A stretch of 64,000 nt of DNA from Deinococcus arboris (lineage in GTDB: Bacteria > Deinococcota > Deinococci > Deinococcales > Deinococcaceae). Made by a program: the position numbers and the translations under genes. Shown here in pieces: positions 54,958 through 64,000 of this stretch. Every line of letters starts with the position of its first letter. Within the stretch, counting starts at the first letter, position 1. The notes below the pieces were generated by a model. The model made no database searches. It saw only the letters and a list, made by a program, of their open reading frames with translations, and had not been told where the DNA came from. The stretch is taken from assembly GCF_009755355.1 (NCBI RefSeq), contig NZ_WQLB01000018.1, positions 23,625 through 87,624 on the forward strand, in the 5' to 3' direction.

Positions 54958-56439
54958 TTATTTCAGGCTGTAAATGTCCTCGTATTTGCGGTGCAAGTAG
55001 GCGACGTAGGGGTCAGCGGTCAGGGGCTGGCCGGTGGCCTGCACGGTCAGTTCGTCGGGGGTCAGGCTGCGGCCATGCTGATGCACCTGATCGGCCAGCC
55101 AATCGCGCAGGGGGCCGTAGTCGGCGCGGTCGGTCGCGGCGGCAATCTCCGGTGAACGCCGCGCCGCTTCCAGCAGCTGCACACTCAGCAGATTGCCCAG
55201 CGTGTAGGTAGGGAAATAGCCAATCAGGCCGGCTGACCAGTGAATGTCCTGGAGGACACCGCGGGCGTCGTCCGGCGGTGTCAGGCCCAGATACTCCTGC
55301 ATCTTGGCGTTCCAGGCGTCCGGCAGCTCGGCCACCGTGAGGCTGCCTTCCAGGAGGGCCAGTTCCAGCTCGAAGCGCAGCATGACGTGAAAGTTGTAGG
55401 TCACCTCGTCGGCCTCTACCCGGATCAGACTGGGGTTCACGCGGTTGACCGCACGGTACAGGGTCTCGGCGTCCAGACCCTCTGTGACCTCGGGTGCGAC
55501 CGCCTGCAACTGGGGGAAGTACCGCTCCCAGAAGGGTCGGCTGCGCCCCAGCAGGTTCTCAAACATCCGCGACTGGCTCTCGTGAACACCCAGGCTGGTG
55601 CCACTGGACACCGGCGTGCGGGCCCAGCGCTCGGCCACCCCCCGCTCATACATGGCGTGGCCAGTCTCGTGCCAGGTGCCAAAGCAGCAGGCGGGCCAGT
55701 AGTCTTCCACGCGCGTCGTAATGCGGATATCGCTGCGGCTAAATGAGGACTGAAACGGGTGGGCGCTCTCATCCTGACGGGCAAACTGGTCCCGGAGCCC
55801 AAAAGCCTCGCCCGCCACCTGCCAGGCGAAGGCTTTCTGCGCGCCGTGCGGGAAAGGCCGGGTCAGCACGCTGTAGTCGGCCGCGTCCCCCGCCGCCCGA
55901 ATGCGGGTCAGCAGCGGCAGCGTGCGGTCACGCAGGTCGGCAAAGACAGCCTTGACGTGCGAAGCGCGCATGCCCGGTTCGTAGTCGTCCAGCAGGGCGT
56001 CGTAGGGGTGCTCGTCGTAGCCGCTCAGATCGGCCTGCCGGCGGGCCAGGGTCATCAGGCGGTCCAGATACGGCGCAAAGGCCGCGAAGTCGCTGTTGGC
56101 GCGGGCCTCCAGCCAGGCATGATGGGCCTCATTCTGAACTCGGGTGCGTTCCTCGACAAAGGCGGTCGGCAGTTTGGTCGCCTTGTCATAGTCCCGGCGG
56201 GCCACGCGCACCACAGCGGCTTGCGTATCGTCCTCTGGCTGGGCCGCAGCCAGCAGCTGTCCCGTCTGGTCATCCGCCAGCAGTTCGTGTGCCAGGCCGC
56301 TCAAGGTGGTCAGTTGCAGGCCGCGCCCAGCTGCCGCTTCGGGGGGCATAAAAGTCTCCTGCTCCCAGGAGAGCAGGCTGGCAGCGGCCTCCAGGTCATT
56401 AATCTGCCCCAGACGGCGCATCAGGTCGGTCATGGTCAT
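54958..56439 (-). CDS. M32 carboxypeptidase (Taq type)
   Basis: A 493-residue zinc carboxypeptidase of normal length for family M32. The zinc motif HETGH (His257, Glu258, His261) is followed by HESQSR about 30 residues later, and other family segments are present (LSWEQETFMPP near the N-terminus, DIRITTRV). It removes C-terminal amino acids in the cytosol, probably during peptide recycling. The start is at 56439; an ATG two codons on is also possible. Confidence 0.92.
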   Translation of the reverse strand: MTMTDLMRRLGQINDLEAAASLLSWEQETFMPPEAAAGRGLQLTTLSGLAHELLADDQTGQLLAAAQPEDDTQAAVVRVARRDYDKATKLPTAFVEERTRVQNEAHHAWLEARANSDFAAFAPYLDRLMTLARRQADLSGYDEHPYDALLDDYEPGMRASHVKAVFADLRDRTLPLLTRIRAAGDAADYSVLTRPFPHGAQKAFAWQVAGEAFGLRDQFARQDESAHPFQSSFSRSDIRITTRVEDYWPACCFGTWHETGHAMYERGVAERWARTPVSSGTSLGVHESQSRMFENLLGRSRPFWERYFPQLQAVAPEVTEGLDAETLYRAVNRVNPSLIRVEADEVTYNFHVMLRFELELALLEGSLTVAELPDAWNAKMQEYLGLTPPDDARGVLQDIHWSAGLIGYFPTYTLGNLLSVQLLEAARRSPEIAAATDRADYGPLRDWLADQVHQHGRSLTPDELTVQATGQPLTADPYVAYLHRKYEDIYSLK

Positions 56440-56677
56440 GCGCCCAGCCTACCGCCGCCCAGCACCGCTCCGCCAGACCGCTTAGAGCCGTGCTTGAGGG
56501 TCCGGCATCAGGAGCTCTGACGCCCTTCATCTCCTCGCAGCAACAAGTCCGAGATGTACCAGGACGAACGGCGACAAACGACTGTGCAAAGGGGCTCCTC
56601 CGAGTTCAACACTTCTCCATCATCAAGCTGCCCCTTGTCAGTGAACCCCTCTCGCCCGGCACCCGCCCCGCTCTGAC
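56440..56677. other. Intergenic spacer between folC and the M32 peptidase gene
   Basis: About 240 bases with no plausible gene. The 56594-56640 portion (CCGAGTTCAACACTTCTCC and following) is AT-richer and reminds me of dispersed Deinococcus repeats, but no second copy is present in the window. Confidence 0.3.
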
Positions 56678-57949
56678 TTACTGCCAGCGCTCGTGGCCTT
56701 CGCTGGCCTCGTTCAGCAGCAGCGGCCGAACCTCGCCCAGCAGATAGAGGCTGCCGCAGACGAGCGCCAGGTCGGCGGTCAGGCCGCGCAGCGCCTCCAG
56801 CGCCTCGGCGGGCGACCGGGTCACGGTTACTGGTACACCGGGGAACAGACGCCGCAACCTCTCCGGGTCGGCGGCGCGGGGACTCAGGGCCGCGCGCGTC
56901 AGGATGACCTGAGACGCGAGTGGCCGCAGCGCCTCCGCCACGCCAGTCAGGTCCTTGTCCTCGGCGGCACCGAACACCAGCGGCAGCGGGCCCACTCCCA
57001 GCGCCCCCAGGGCCTGCACCAGGGCCTGCGCGCCGTCTGGGTTATGGGCGCCGTCCAGCATGACCCGTCCCCCCGCCCAGGGCAGCACCTCCATGCGCCC
57101 CGGCCAGCGGGTCTGGGCGGCGCCGCGCTGGATGGCCTCTGCCGGGAGCCCCAGCCTCTTCGCCGCCAGCGCGGCCAGGGCGGCGTTGCGCGCGCCGTGT
57201 TCCCCCAGCAGCGGCGTGTGCAGGGCGAGCGCGCCCGCTGGACTGTCCAGCTCAAGCGCCGCGCCGGCCCAGCCACGCAACTCGGTCTGAAGACGAGCCT
57301 CCTGGCCCAGCGCCCACAGGTCGGCTCCCTGGGCACGCAGCAGGGGCAAGAGGTCAGAGGCCACCCCCGTGACTGCGGGCTGCCCCGCCCGCAGAATGCC
57401 GGCCTTCTCGGTGGCGATGGCCGTCAGGGACCCGCCCAGCACAGCAGTATGGTCCAGCGCCACATTGGTAATCACACTCAGGACCGGCGAGAGGGCATTG
57501 GTGGCGTCCAGTCGCCCGCCCAGGCCCACTTCCATAACCGCCATCTCGACACCGGCCTCGGCAAACAGCAGAACGCCCAGGGCCGTGACGATCTCGAAAA
57601 ACGAGGCCTCCTCGGTTTCCGCAGCGGGGCGCACGCGGGCCAGCGCCGCCGCAACCGTCGGCTCGCACAGCTCCTGACCGTCAACGACAAACCGTTCGGT
57701 GAAGCGCGTGAGGTGGGGGCTGGTGAACAGTCCTGTGCGCTGCCCGCCAGTATTCAGCATGGCGGCCAAAGTCGCGGCGGTCGAGCCTTTGCCGTTGGTT
57801 CCTCCCACCAGCACAGTCTGAAACTGCCTCTCCAGTGACCCCAGGCGTCCCAGGAGTGCTTGGACCCGGCCCAGACCCGGAGTCATGCCAAAGCGTTGTC
57901 GTGAAAACAGCCACTCCACGTCTGCCGGCCCACCGGCGCCCAATGTCAT
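56678..57949 (-). CDS. folC: Folylpolyglutamate synthase / dihydrofolate synthase
   Basis: A 423-residue Mur-ligase-type ATPase. Walker A is GGTNGKGST, and folate-binding segments such as TSPHLTRFTERF and LDGAHNPDGA are present. It adds glutamate to dihydropteroate and to folates. The ATG at 57949 has TATGCT ending 6 nt upstream and no ribosome site, so the mRNA is probably leaderless; a longer frame exists but runs into the pyrophosphatase gene. It lies just downstream of ppaC. Confidence 0.93.
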   Translation of the reverse strand: MTLGAGGPADVEWLFSRQRFGMTPGLGRVQALLGRLGSLERQFQTVLVGGTNGKGSTAATLAAMLNTGGQRTGLFTSPHLTRFTERFVVDGQELCEPTVAAALARVRPAAETEEASFFEIVTALGVLLFAEAGVEMAVMEVGLGGRLDATNALSPVLSVITNVALDHTAVLGGSLTAIATEKAGILRAGQPAVTGVASDLLPLLRAQGADLWALGQEARLQTELRGWAGAALELDSPAGALALHTPLLGEHGARNAALAALAAKRLGLPAEAIQRGAAQTRWPGRMEVLPWAGGRVMLDGAHNPDGAQALVQALGALGVGPLPLVFGAAEDKDLTGVAEALRPLASQVILTRAALSPRAADPERLRRLFPGVPVTVTRSPAEALEALRGLTADLALVCGSLYLLGEVRPLLLNEASEGHERWQ

Positions 57950-58004
57950 CTCCCCAGCATAGAAGAAGGGCCAGGCTGCTGTGCCCGGCCCTGCCCATCT
58001 TTCT

Positions 58005-58949
58005 TCAATTCTGAGGGGTGAAATACGTTTCGAGGGCCGGCACCAGCTGCTTTTTACGGCTGATCCGCGCCCCCAGGTCGGCCACCTGCCCAGACACGGC
58101 CGCCCCGAAGACCTCGCGCAGCACCTTGTCCTCAGTGGCACTCAGGACCAGCGTGCGGTTGGTCTCGTTCAGGATGTCCACAACGCTCAGCAACACGCCA
58201 TTTAGGCGGTCCTCGGCCTTCACGGCGTCCATCGCTGCCAGCAGCTCGGCCTGCCGCCCAAACACGTATCCAGGATTGGTGGTTTCAATGACGCCCAGAC
58301 CCCACTGCTGCGGCGCCGTGACCTCTCCGAAGGGAAAGACCTTGTAATCCATGCGCAGCAGGGTCTCGGCTGGGGTATCGCCCAAGTCGCTCTTGGCGGC
58401 GAACATGGCCAGGGCGTAGGCCGTCACGTCCTCAATGCCGGCCACAGGCGCCAGGAACGCCACCGCCTCCTGGTCATCAGCGGTCGTGGTTGGGCTGCGG
58501 AAGTGCAGGGTGTCACTCAAGATGGCGCTGAGCATCAGCCGGGCCTCCAGAGGCTCCACAGCCAGTCCGGCCTCCCGAAACAACTTCAGGAGGATGGTCC
58601 CAGTCGAGCCGACCGGCTCAAACCGCAAGTACGGCGGCTGTGCAGTGCTCAGGTCACCCAGCTTGTGGTGGTCCACCACGCGCGTCACGGTGAGCTCAGA
58701 CAGATTGGGCAGTGACTGAGCACTCTCGTTGTGGTCCACCAGCGCCACCGCCGTGCCTGACGGCAGGGTCTCCAATAGAGGTGGCGCTTCCACGCCCGCT
58801 TCCCGCAGCACAAACGCCGTTTCAAAATTCAGATCACCCAGACGGTACGCCTGGGCTTCTATATCTTGACGTGTCAGCAGTCGCGCATACACCAGGGCGG
58901 CGGTAATGGCGTCGGTATCGGGGTTGAGATGACCAAAGACAGCAAGCAT
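58005..58949 (-). CDS. ppaC: Manganese-dependent inorganic pyrophosphatase (DHH family)
   Basis: A 314-residue family II pyrophosphatase. Metal-binding motifs are GHLNPDTDA (residues 6-14), VDHNE and VDHHKLG; the C-terminal substrate motif appears as SRKKQLVP. It hydrolyses PPi to drive biosynthesis. TACACT ends 6 nt before the ATG, so the start is probably leaderless. It lies between folC and the S-layer gene, all on the minus strand. Confidence 0.95.
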   Translation of the reverse strand: MLAVFGHLNPDTDAITAALVYARLLTRQDIEAQAYRLGDLNFETAFVLREAGVEAPPLLETLPSGTAVALVDHNESAQSLPNLSELTVTRVVDHHKLGDLSTAQPPYLRFEPVGSTGTILLKLFREAGLAVEPLEARLMLSAILSDTLHFRSPTTTADDQEAVAFLAPVAGIEDVTAYALAMFAAKSDLGDTPAETLLRMDYKVFPFGEVTAPQQWGLGVIETTNPGYVFGRQAELLAAMDAVKAEDRLNGVLLSVVDILNETNRTLVLSATEDKVLREVFGAAVSGQVADLGARISRKKQLVPALETYFTPQN

Positions 58950-58999
58950 AGGGGAAGTGTAACGGGTTGACGCTCCAGCGCCGCGCCGACAGCACAACA

Positions 59000-59025
59000 G
59001 AAAAACCCCCGCACACGGCGGGGGT
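59000..59025 (-). terminator. Terminator after the S-layer gene
   Basis: ACCCCCG / CGGGGGT stem with a 7-nt loop; on the minus strand it is followed by TTTTTC. It lies 16 nt beyond the slp stop. Confidence 0.8.
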
Positions 59026-59041
59026 CTTTAGAAAAGGAAGT

Positions 59042-62000
59042 TTAGAAGTTGACCTTGTAGCTGATCTTGAAGACCTGGCCACGGCCGTCGGCGATAGCCG
59101 CGCCAGCGCCGGTGGGGGTCACGAGCTGGCCAGCGCTGTTGCGCAGACGCAGGTTGCCCACGCCGTAGCCGAAGGACAGGTCGTAGTAGTTGCCTTCGAC
59201 GTACAGCAGGTCTTGGCTGACGGTCTCGTTGTTGTTGTACTGGTCGGTGAAGCGGCCCGCCACAGCGGTGCCAGCGTCAATTAGACCGGTAAAGGGGATG
59301 TACGCACGGTTCTTGGCCTGATAGCCAGCGTAGTACACAGCCAGCTTGGTGTTGGGCAGCAGGAAGTCATTGAACTTTACGCCAGCCAGGTAGCGTAGAC
59401 CCGTAGCCTGGAAATCAGTGCCGTTCGCCGTAGGCGTAGTGGCGCCAGTCGCCAAGTATTCCCCGTAGTCGTAGCTGCGGCTGTAGTAGCCCACCTGACC
59501 TTCAAAGCTGGGGCGGAAAATAGTGTTCAGGGGGTCCGTAACCACTTTCACACCAGCAGCGACTGCCGTGCTGTTAGCCGCTGTGTTGCCCTGAGTGTTG
59601 CGCTCGGCATTGCTGTAAGTATCGTTGCTGAAACCAGCTTTCAGGTCCACCTGAGCAACGCCGAGCTTAGTGCTGTAAAGCGCGTCGCCGTAGAAGAAGC
59701 TGTTGCTGTAAGAAAGGGTAGTGTTGCGGTAACGCGAGGCGTAGCCCAGGCGTACGTCCAGGTTCTTGATCAAGGCTGCGGCGTCCTTACCACTGTGAGC
59801 CAGTTCTACACCGTACTCGCTGTAGCAAACAGGGTCAGTGAAGCTGTTCTGGGTAAAGGTCAGCGCGCGGCCCACACCGTCCACGTCGGTGCTGCGGATT
59901 CCGGGGTGCTGGTCGCCACAGCCATCCTGGTCCGTCAGCTCATTGCTGGTCAAAGTGTAGTAGCTGTTGTACAGGCTATTGCGGAACAGCCCGCTGTCGC
60001 TCTGGTTCTTGGAGTTACCCAGGCGCAGGTCACGGTAGTACGCGCCCAAGGTGATCCCCAGGCCGGGGGTTAGGTCAGCGCGGACGTTGTAGCGCACGCC
60101 GTTGCCATCAACACCGTTCACACGGTCATAGGCATTGGGTTGCTTGAGGTACTCGTAGTAACCGCCACGTACCGTCACCAGGTTCAGCAGATTGACCTTT
60201 GCAGTAACGCCGCGGTCAACGATAGCCGTTGGCTCTGTGGTCGTAGCGCCTAGGCTCTTGCCGTAACCCACCTGGCTGTCCCAGTACCCGCCTACAGCCA
60301 CAGGACCAAGCGTCGTGCCAATCTTGACACCAAAGCCGGTCTGGTCCGCCGCGTAAGGCGCGGTGCTGTATGTTTCAGTTGGGTTGGCTTCCATGATGCC
60401 AGCCGTTGCGTTGTATCCCGCACTAATCGTACGGAAGTTCAGGTTGTACACCTTAGCAATAGTGCCAATGTTGCCCGAGGTCTTGACGTAGAAGGCGTTC
60501 TCGGTGGTGGTAGTGGCAGTCCGGGTGGGGGCTGCACCAGCCACGCGCGTGTAGGTTGCCGTCGTCACGCGGCTGGTGGCGTACTCGCTGTCCAGCTGCC
60601 AGCCACCAACAGTGCCATGCAGGTCAGCACCAAACGTGGTGACATCGGCAGTAATGGGGGTGTTGACACCCGTATAAGCAGGCGTCGTCGTACCGACAGC
60701 GGCCCTGTCCGTCGCCGCATATGCAGCGGCAGCCTCACCAAAGGCATCCGCACCTTCTTGCAGGTAGTGGATACCAGCTTTCAGCGTACCAACGGGGGTA
60801 ATGGTCGCGCGCACGCCACGGTAGTACCTGTTATCACCATTAGCGCCGCCAACAGCAGTGTTCTGGCCACGGCTGCCGTACACCGTCTGGATGGTGGGCT
60901 TAAAGGCACCAATCACAGGCAGGGTGCTGCCGTCAACGTTCACGATAAAGCCGTCGCCGCGCCCAGCGTAGTCGTTGTCGCCAATGTAGTCAGCGAACTT
61001 GAACTTCAGGTTCTTACCGAAGGTCACAGTGATGGGCGCATTGCCTACAGTGAAGTTGGCAGTGGCGTTGCGGAAGTAGAAGAACAGGGGACGGTAAGTG
61101 ATGCTGGTAGCCGTATCAGTGACATCAGGGTAGTTGGCGTACTCACCGGCCGTGATGCCAGTTGAGGAGGGCAGACCAGCGGTAATACCGAAGGTCACGT
61201 CCACTGAGTTCACGTTCAAGCTGCCAGGGCCGGGCACGAAGGCACCACGGATGTCGCTGCGGCTGGTATTGATGGCACCACCAGGTGTATTGAAAGTGAT
61301 GCCAAAGGAAAGGGTCGTGCGACCTTCAACATTGACCGGAGGAGTGACGATAATCGGCCTACCAGCAGCATCAACCGAATCCACGGTCGTGCTGAAGCCG
61401 TAGAAACTAGCCGCCGCACGCTGGCGGTCCAGAGGAGTTGAGGTCGGCGTGATCTGACCACTGGTTACTAGAACGTCACCACCCGTCAGGTCGGCCCAGT
61501 CCACCGCTGTGTCGTTGGTGTTGGTGTTATCGTCGGTGCCCGTGCTAAAGACGGTACCGGGAATCAGACGATCAAAATCCATGTTGCGGCTGGCGCGGGC
61601 CACGTAGTAGGTGGCAGCCAGGCTGGGCTTGATGGTGAAGGCATAACGTTCCAGCTGAGCCACGCGGTTGTCCAGGTTCGTGACCTTGGTTTCCACGACG
61701 CCCACACGGCCAGCCAGGTTGTCGAAGTCGGCGCGGGCCACGAGGTCGGCTTGGGCGGCTTCCACAGCGCTGACGCGGTCTTGCAGGTTCAGGATGTCCT
61801 GGTTCAGCAACACGGTCAGGTCGTTCAGGGCGGCGATCGAGCTGGCGTTGTCGTCCACATCGGCGCGCAAGGTGTCGTACTCGTCGGCGCGGGCGGTCAG
61901 CTCTTCGATCTGGGCGGTGATACCGGCCAGGGCGTCGGCATCGCCGGTGGCCGCAGCCACCATTTCGACGCGCTCTTCGAGGCGGGCGAAGTCGTCACGG

Positions 62001-62389
62001 CTGACGGCGTTCTCTTCCAGGTCGCTGACGCGCACGCCAAGGGCAGCCAGGTCAGCGGCGAGTTCCTGAATCGCGTTCTGCAGCGCGGTCAGGGTCTCGG
62101 GGTCCAGGTCGCTAGGAGCAACGTCGCCAGTGCGGACCTGGTCCAGCAGGCGCGCGATGATGACGGCCGCTTCGTAGCGGGTCAGGTTCTGCGTGCCGCG
62201 GAAGGTGCCATCGGGGTAGCCCAGGATGATGCCGGTGCTAACCAGACGGTCAATGGCGTCCTTGGCCCAGTGACCGGCGGGAACGTCGGTCAGTGCGGGC
62301 ACCTGGGGCGCGCTCGCAGGCGCAGTGGTCTGCGCAGCGGCAACGCCAAAGGACAGCGCAGCGGTGAGAACGAGCAGGCTTTTCTTCAT
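59042..62389 (-). CDS. slpA: S-layer/outer-membrane protein of the SlpA type (SLH domain)
   Basis: A 1115-residue exported protein with a signal peptide (residues 1-19, ending AAAQ). One SLH domain follows (about 35-85, DVPAGHWAKDAIDRLVSTGI), which binds the peptidoglycan-linked secondary polymer. A long coiled coil (about 90-250) comes next, then a beta-strand-rich C-terminal region ending in an aromatic-rich strand (VFKISYKVNF), typical of outer-membrane barrels. This is the layout of D. radiodurans SlpA (DR_2577), and its nearness to ddrO fits. The ATG at 62389 is set by the signal peptide. Codon use is less GC-biased in the barrel, as usual for very highly expressed surface proteins. Confidence 0.92.
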   Translation of the reverse strand: MKKSLLVLTAALSFGVAAAQTTAPASAPQVPALTDVPAGHWAKDAIDRLVSTGIILGYPDGTFRGTQNLTRYEAAVIIARLLDQVRTGDVAPSDLDPETLTALQNAIQELAADLAALGVRVSDLEENAVSRDDFARLEERVEMVAAATGDADALAGITAQIEELTARADEYDTLRADVDDNASSIAALNDLTVLLNQDILNLQDRVSAVEAAQADLVARADFDNLAGRVGVVETKVTNLDNRVAQLERYAFTIKPSLAATYYVARASRNMDFDRLIPGTVFSTGTDDNTNTNDTAVDWADLTGGDVLVTSGQITPTSTPLDRQRAAASFYGFSTTVDSVDAAGRPIIVTPPVNVEGRTTLSFGITFNTPGGAINTSRSDIRGAFVPGPGSLNVNSVDVTFGITAGLPSSTGITAGEYANYPDVTDTATSITYRPLFFYFRNATANFTVGNAPITVTFGKNLKFKFADYIGDNDYAGRGDGFIVNVDGSTLPVIGAFKPTIQTVYGSRGQNTAVGGANGDNRYYRGVRATITPVGTLKAGIHYLQEGADAFGEAAAAYAATDRAAVGTTTPAYTGVNTPITADVTTFGADLHGTVGGWQLDSEYATSRVTTATYTRVAGAAPTRTATTTTENAFYVKTSGNIGTIAKVYNLNFRTISAGYNATAGIMEANPTETYSTAPYAADQTGFGVKIGTTLGPVAVGGYWDSQVGYGKSLGATTTEPTAIVDRGVTAKVNLLNLVTVRGGYYEYLKQPNAYDRVNGVDGNGVRYNVRADLTPGLGITLGAYYRDLRLGNSKNQSDSGLFRNSLYNSYYTLTSNELTDQDGCGDQHPGIRSTDVDGVGRALTFTQNSFTDPVCYSEYGVELAHSGKDAAALIKNLDVRLGYASRYRNTTLSYSNSFFYGDALYSTKLGVAQVDLKAGFSNDTYSNAERNTQGNTAANSTAVAAGVKVVTDPLNTIFRPSFEGQVGYYSRSYDYGEYLATGATTPTANGTDFQATGLRYLAGVKFNDFLLPNTKLAVYYAGYQAKNRAYIPFTGLIDAGTAVAGRFTDQYNNNETVSQDLLYVEGNYYDLSFGYGVGNLRLRNSAGQLVTPTGAGAAIADGRGQVFKISYKVNF

Positions 62390-62563
62390 ATGAACCCCCA
62401 AAAGGTCGTCGCGCGTTGGCAGCACGTGGCTGACGGCTCTGAAGACGACGGTGGGGCGAGTTGCCGGGTTTCCTCTCCCAAGAAACAATCGCCGCGCTCC
62501 GCACTTCCTCCGCGCAACCTGACATTCTTCGCCTGTCGGTTCAGAAAAGTCAGATCAGGCGGA
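62390..62563 (-). other. Long 5' leader of the S-layer gene
   Basis: About 165 untranslated nt separate the promoter from the slpA start. No ribosome site as strong as AGGAGG is visible; GGGGG lies 3-8 nt before the ATG. No conserved RNA structure was recognised. Confidence 0.4.
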
Positions 62564-62592
62564 TGATACAAGCATGAAAGAGAGGTGGTCAA
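62564..62592 (-). promoter_or_regulatory. Promoter of the S-layer gene
   Basis: On the minus strand TTGACC (62587-62592), 17-nt spacer, TATCAT (62564-62569); a strong consensus-like promoter, fitting an abundant surface protein. Confidence 0.65.
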
Positions 62593-62608
62593 CCCTGAGA
62601 GAGACATA

Positions 62609-62645
62609 AAAGCGTCATTTTAGGCCATTTGGCCTTTTTCTGACG
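62609..62645 (-). terminator. Terminator after tgt
   Basis: A two-part stem: outer CGTCA/TGACG and inner AGGCC/GGCCT with A/T interior loops. On the minus strand CTTTTAT follows. It lies 53 nt after the tgt stop. Confidence 0.6.
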
Positions 62646-62697
62646 AAGTGATGAAGGGCAACTGACGCCTTCCTGGCTCTTGGAGCACTGAGGAACT

Positions 62698-64000
<1,303 letters not shown>

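Overview
The window reads as a Deinococcus chromosome. It is GC-rich, it carries a gene for the radiation-response repressor DdrO, and close to it (about 4.5 kb away) a Mn-dependent pyrophosphatase and an SLH-domain S-layer/outer-membrane protein of the SlpA type. Many genes have a -10 hexamer (TANNNT) only 5-7 nt before the start codon, the leaderless layout common in this genus. No tRNA, rRNA, CRISPR array, prophage or complete IS element was seen.

Region 1 (1-12 kb) is a plant-polysaccharide locus. A partial ROK regulator diverges from a LacI-type regulator, which is followed by a sugar ABC importer (binding protein and two permeases, no ATPase) and four glycoside hydrolases: a clan GH-A enzyme, GH1, GH43 and GH3. 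Most of these genes overlap or abut. Matching LacI-type palindromes lie at the regulator promoter and before the importer. A perfect terminator closes the locus near 12.0 kb.

Region 2 (12-30 kb) holds a frameshifted histidine-phosphatase pseudogene beside a small repeat element. Next comes a tightly overlapped five-gene minus-strand operon: GGDEF-RHH regulator, DinB, deaminase, Nudix-methyltransferase fusion and CbrC. It is followed by groESL, a TRIC-type channel, rpmF, a GGDEF cyclase, AIM24, a BCS1-like AAA ATPase, an AEC carrier, a VOC protein, hemW and lpd. Three copies of a promoter-plus-terminator repeat sit in the intergenic gaps.

Region 3 (30-45 kb) is a second sugar locus. An ArsR-like regulator diverges from a CUT2 importer with two permeases, resembling YtfQRT-YjfF. 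Behind it are two lipoproteins sharing AbfB (arabinose-binding) domains, one an astacin-like protease and one a GH2 enzyme. A large GAF/PAS histidine kinase and a papain-like peptidase follow.

Region 4 (45-64 kb) is mostly housekeeping. glmS is preceded by a recognisable glmS ribozyme with a long hairpin between ribozyme and gene. Then come an FmdB-like protein without cysteines, an HtrA-type protease, a large STAND/TPR regulator, an SPFH-RHH gene pair behind a 28-bp perfect palindrome, ddrO, an M32 carboxypeptidase, folC, ppaC, the S-layer gene and tgt.

The items most worth following up are the promoter-terminator repeats, the GGDEF-RHH operon with its upstream palindromes, the SPFH-RHH unit, the AbfB protease/glycosidase locus, and the glmS leader.
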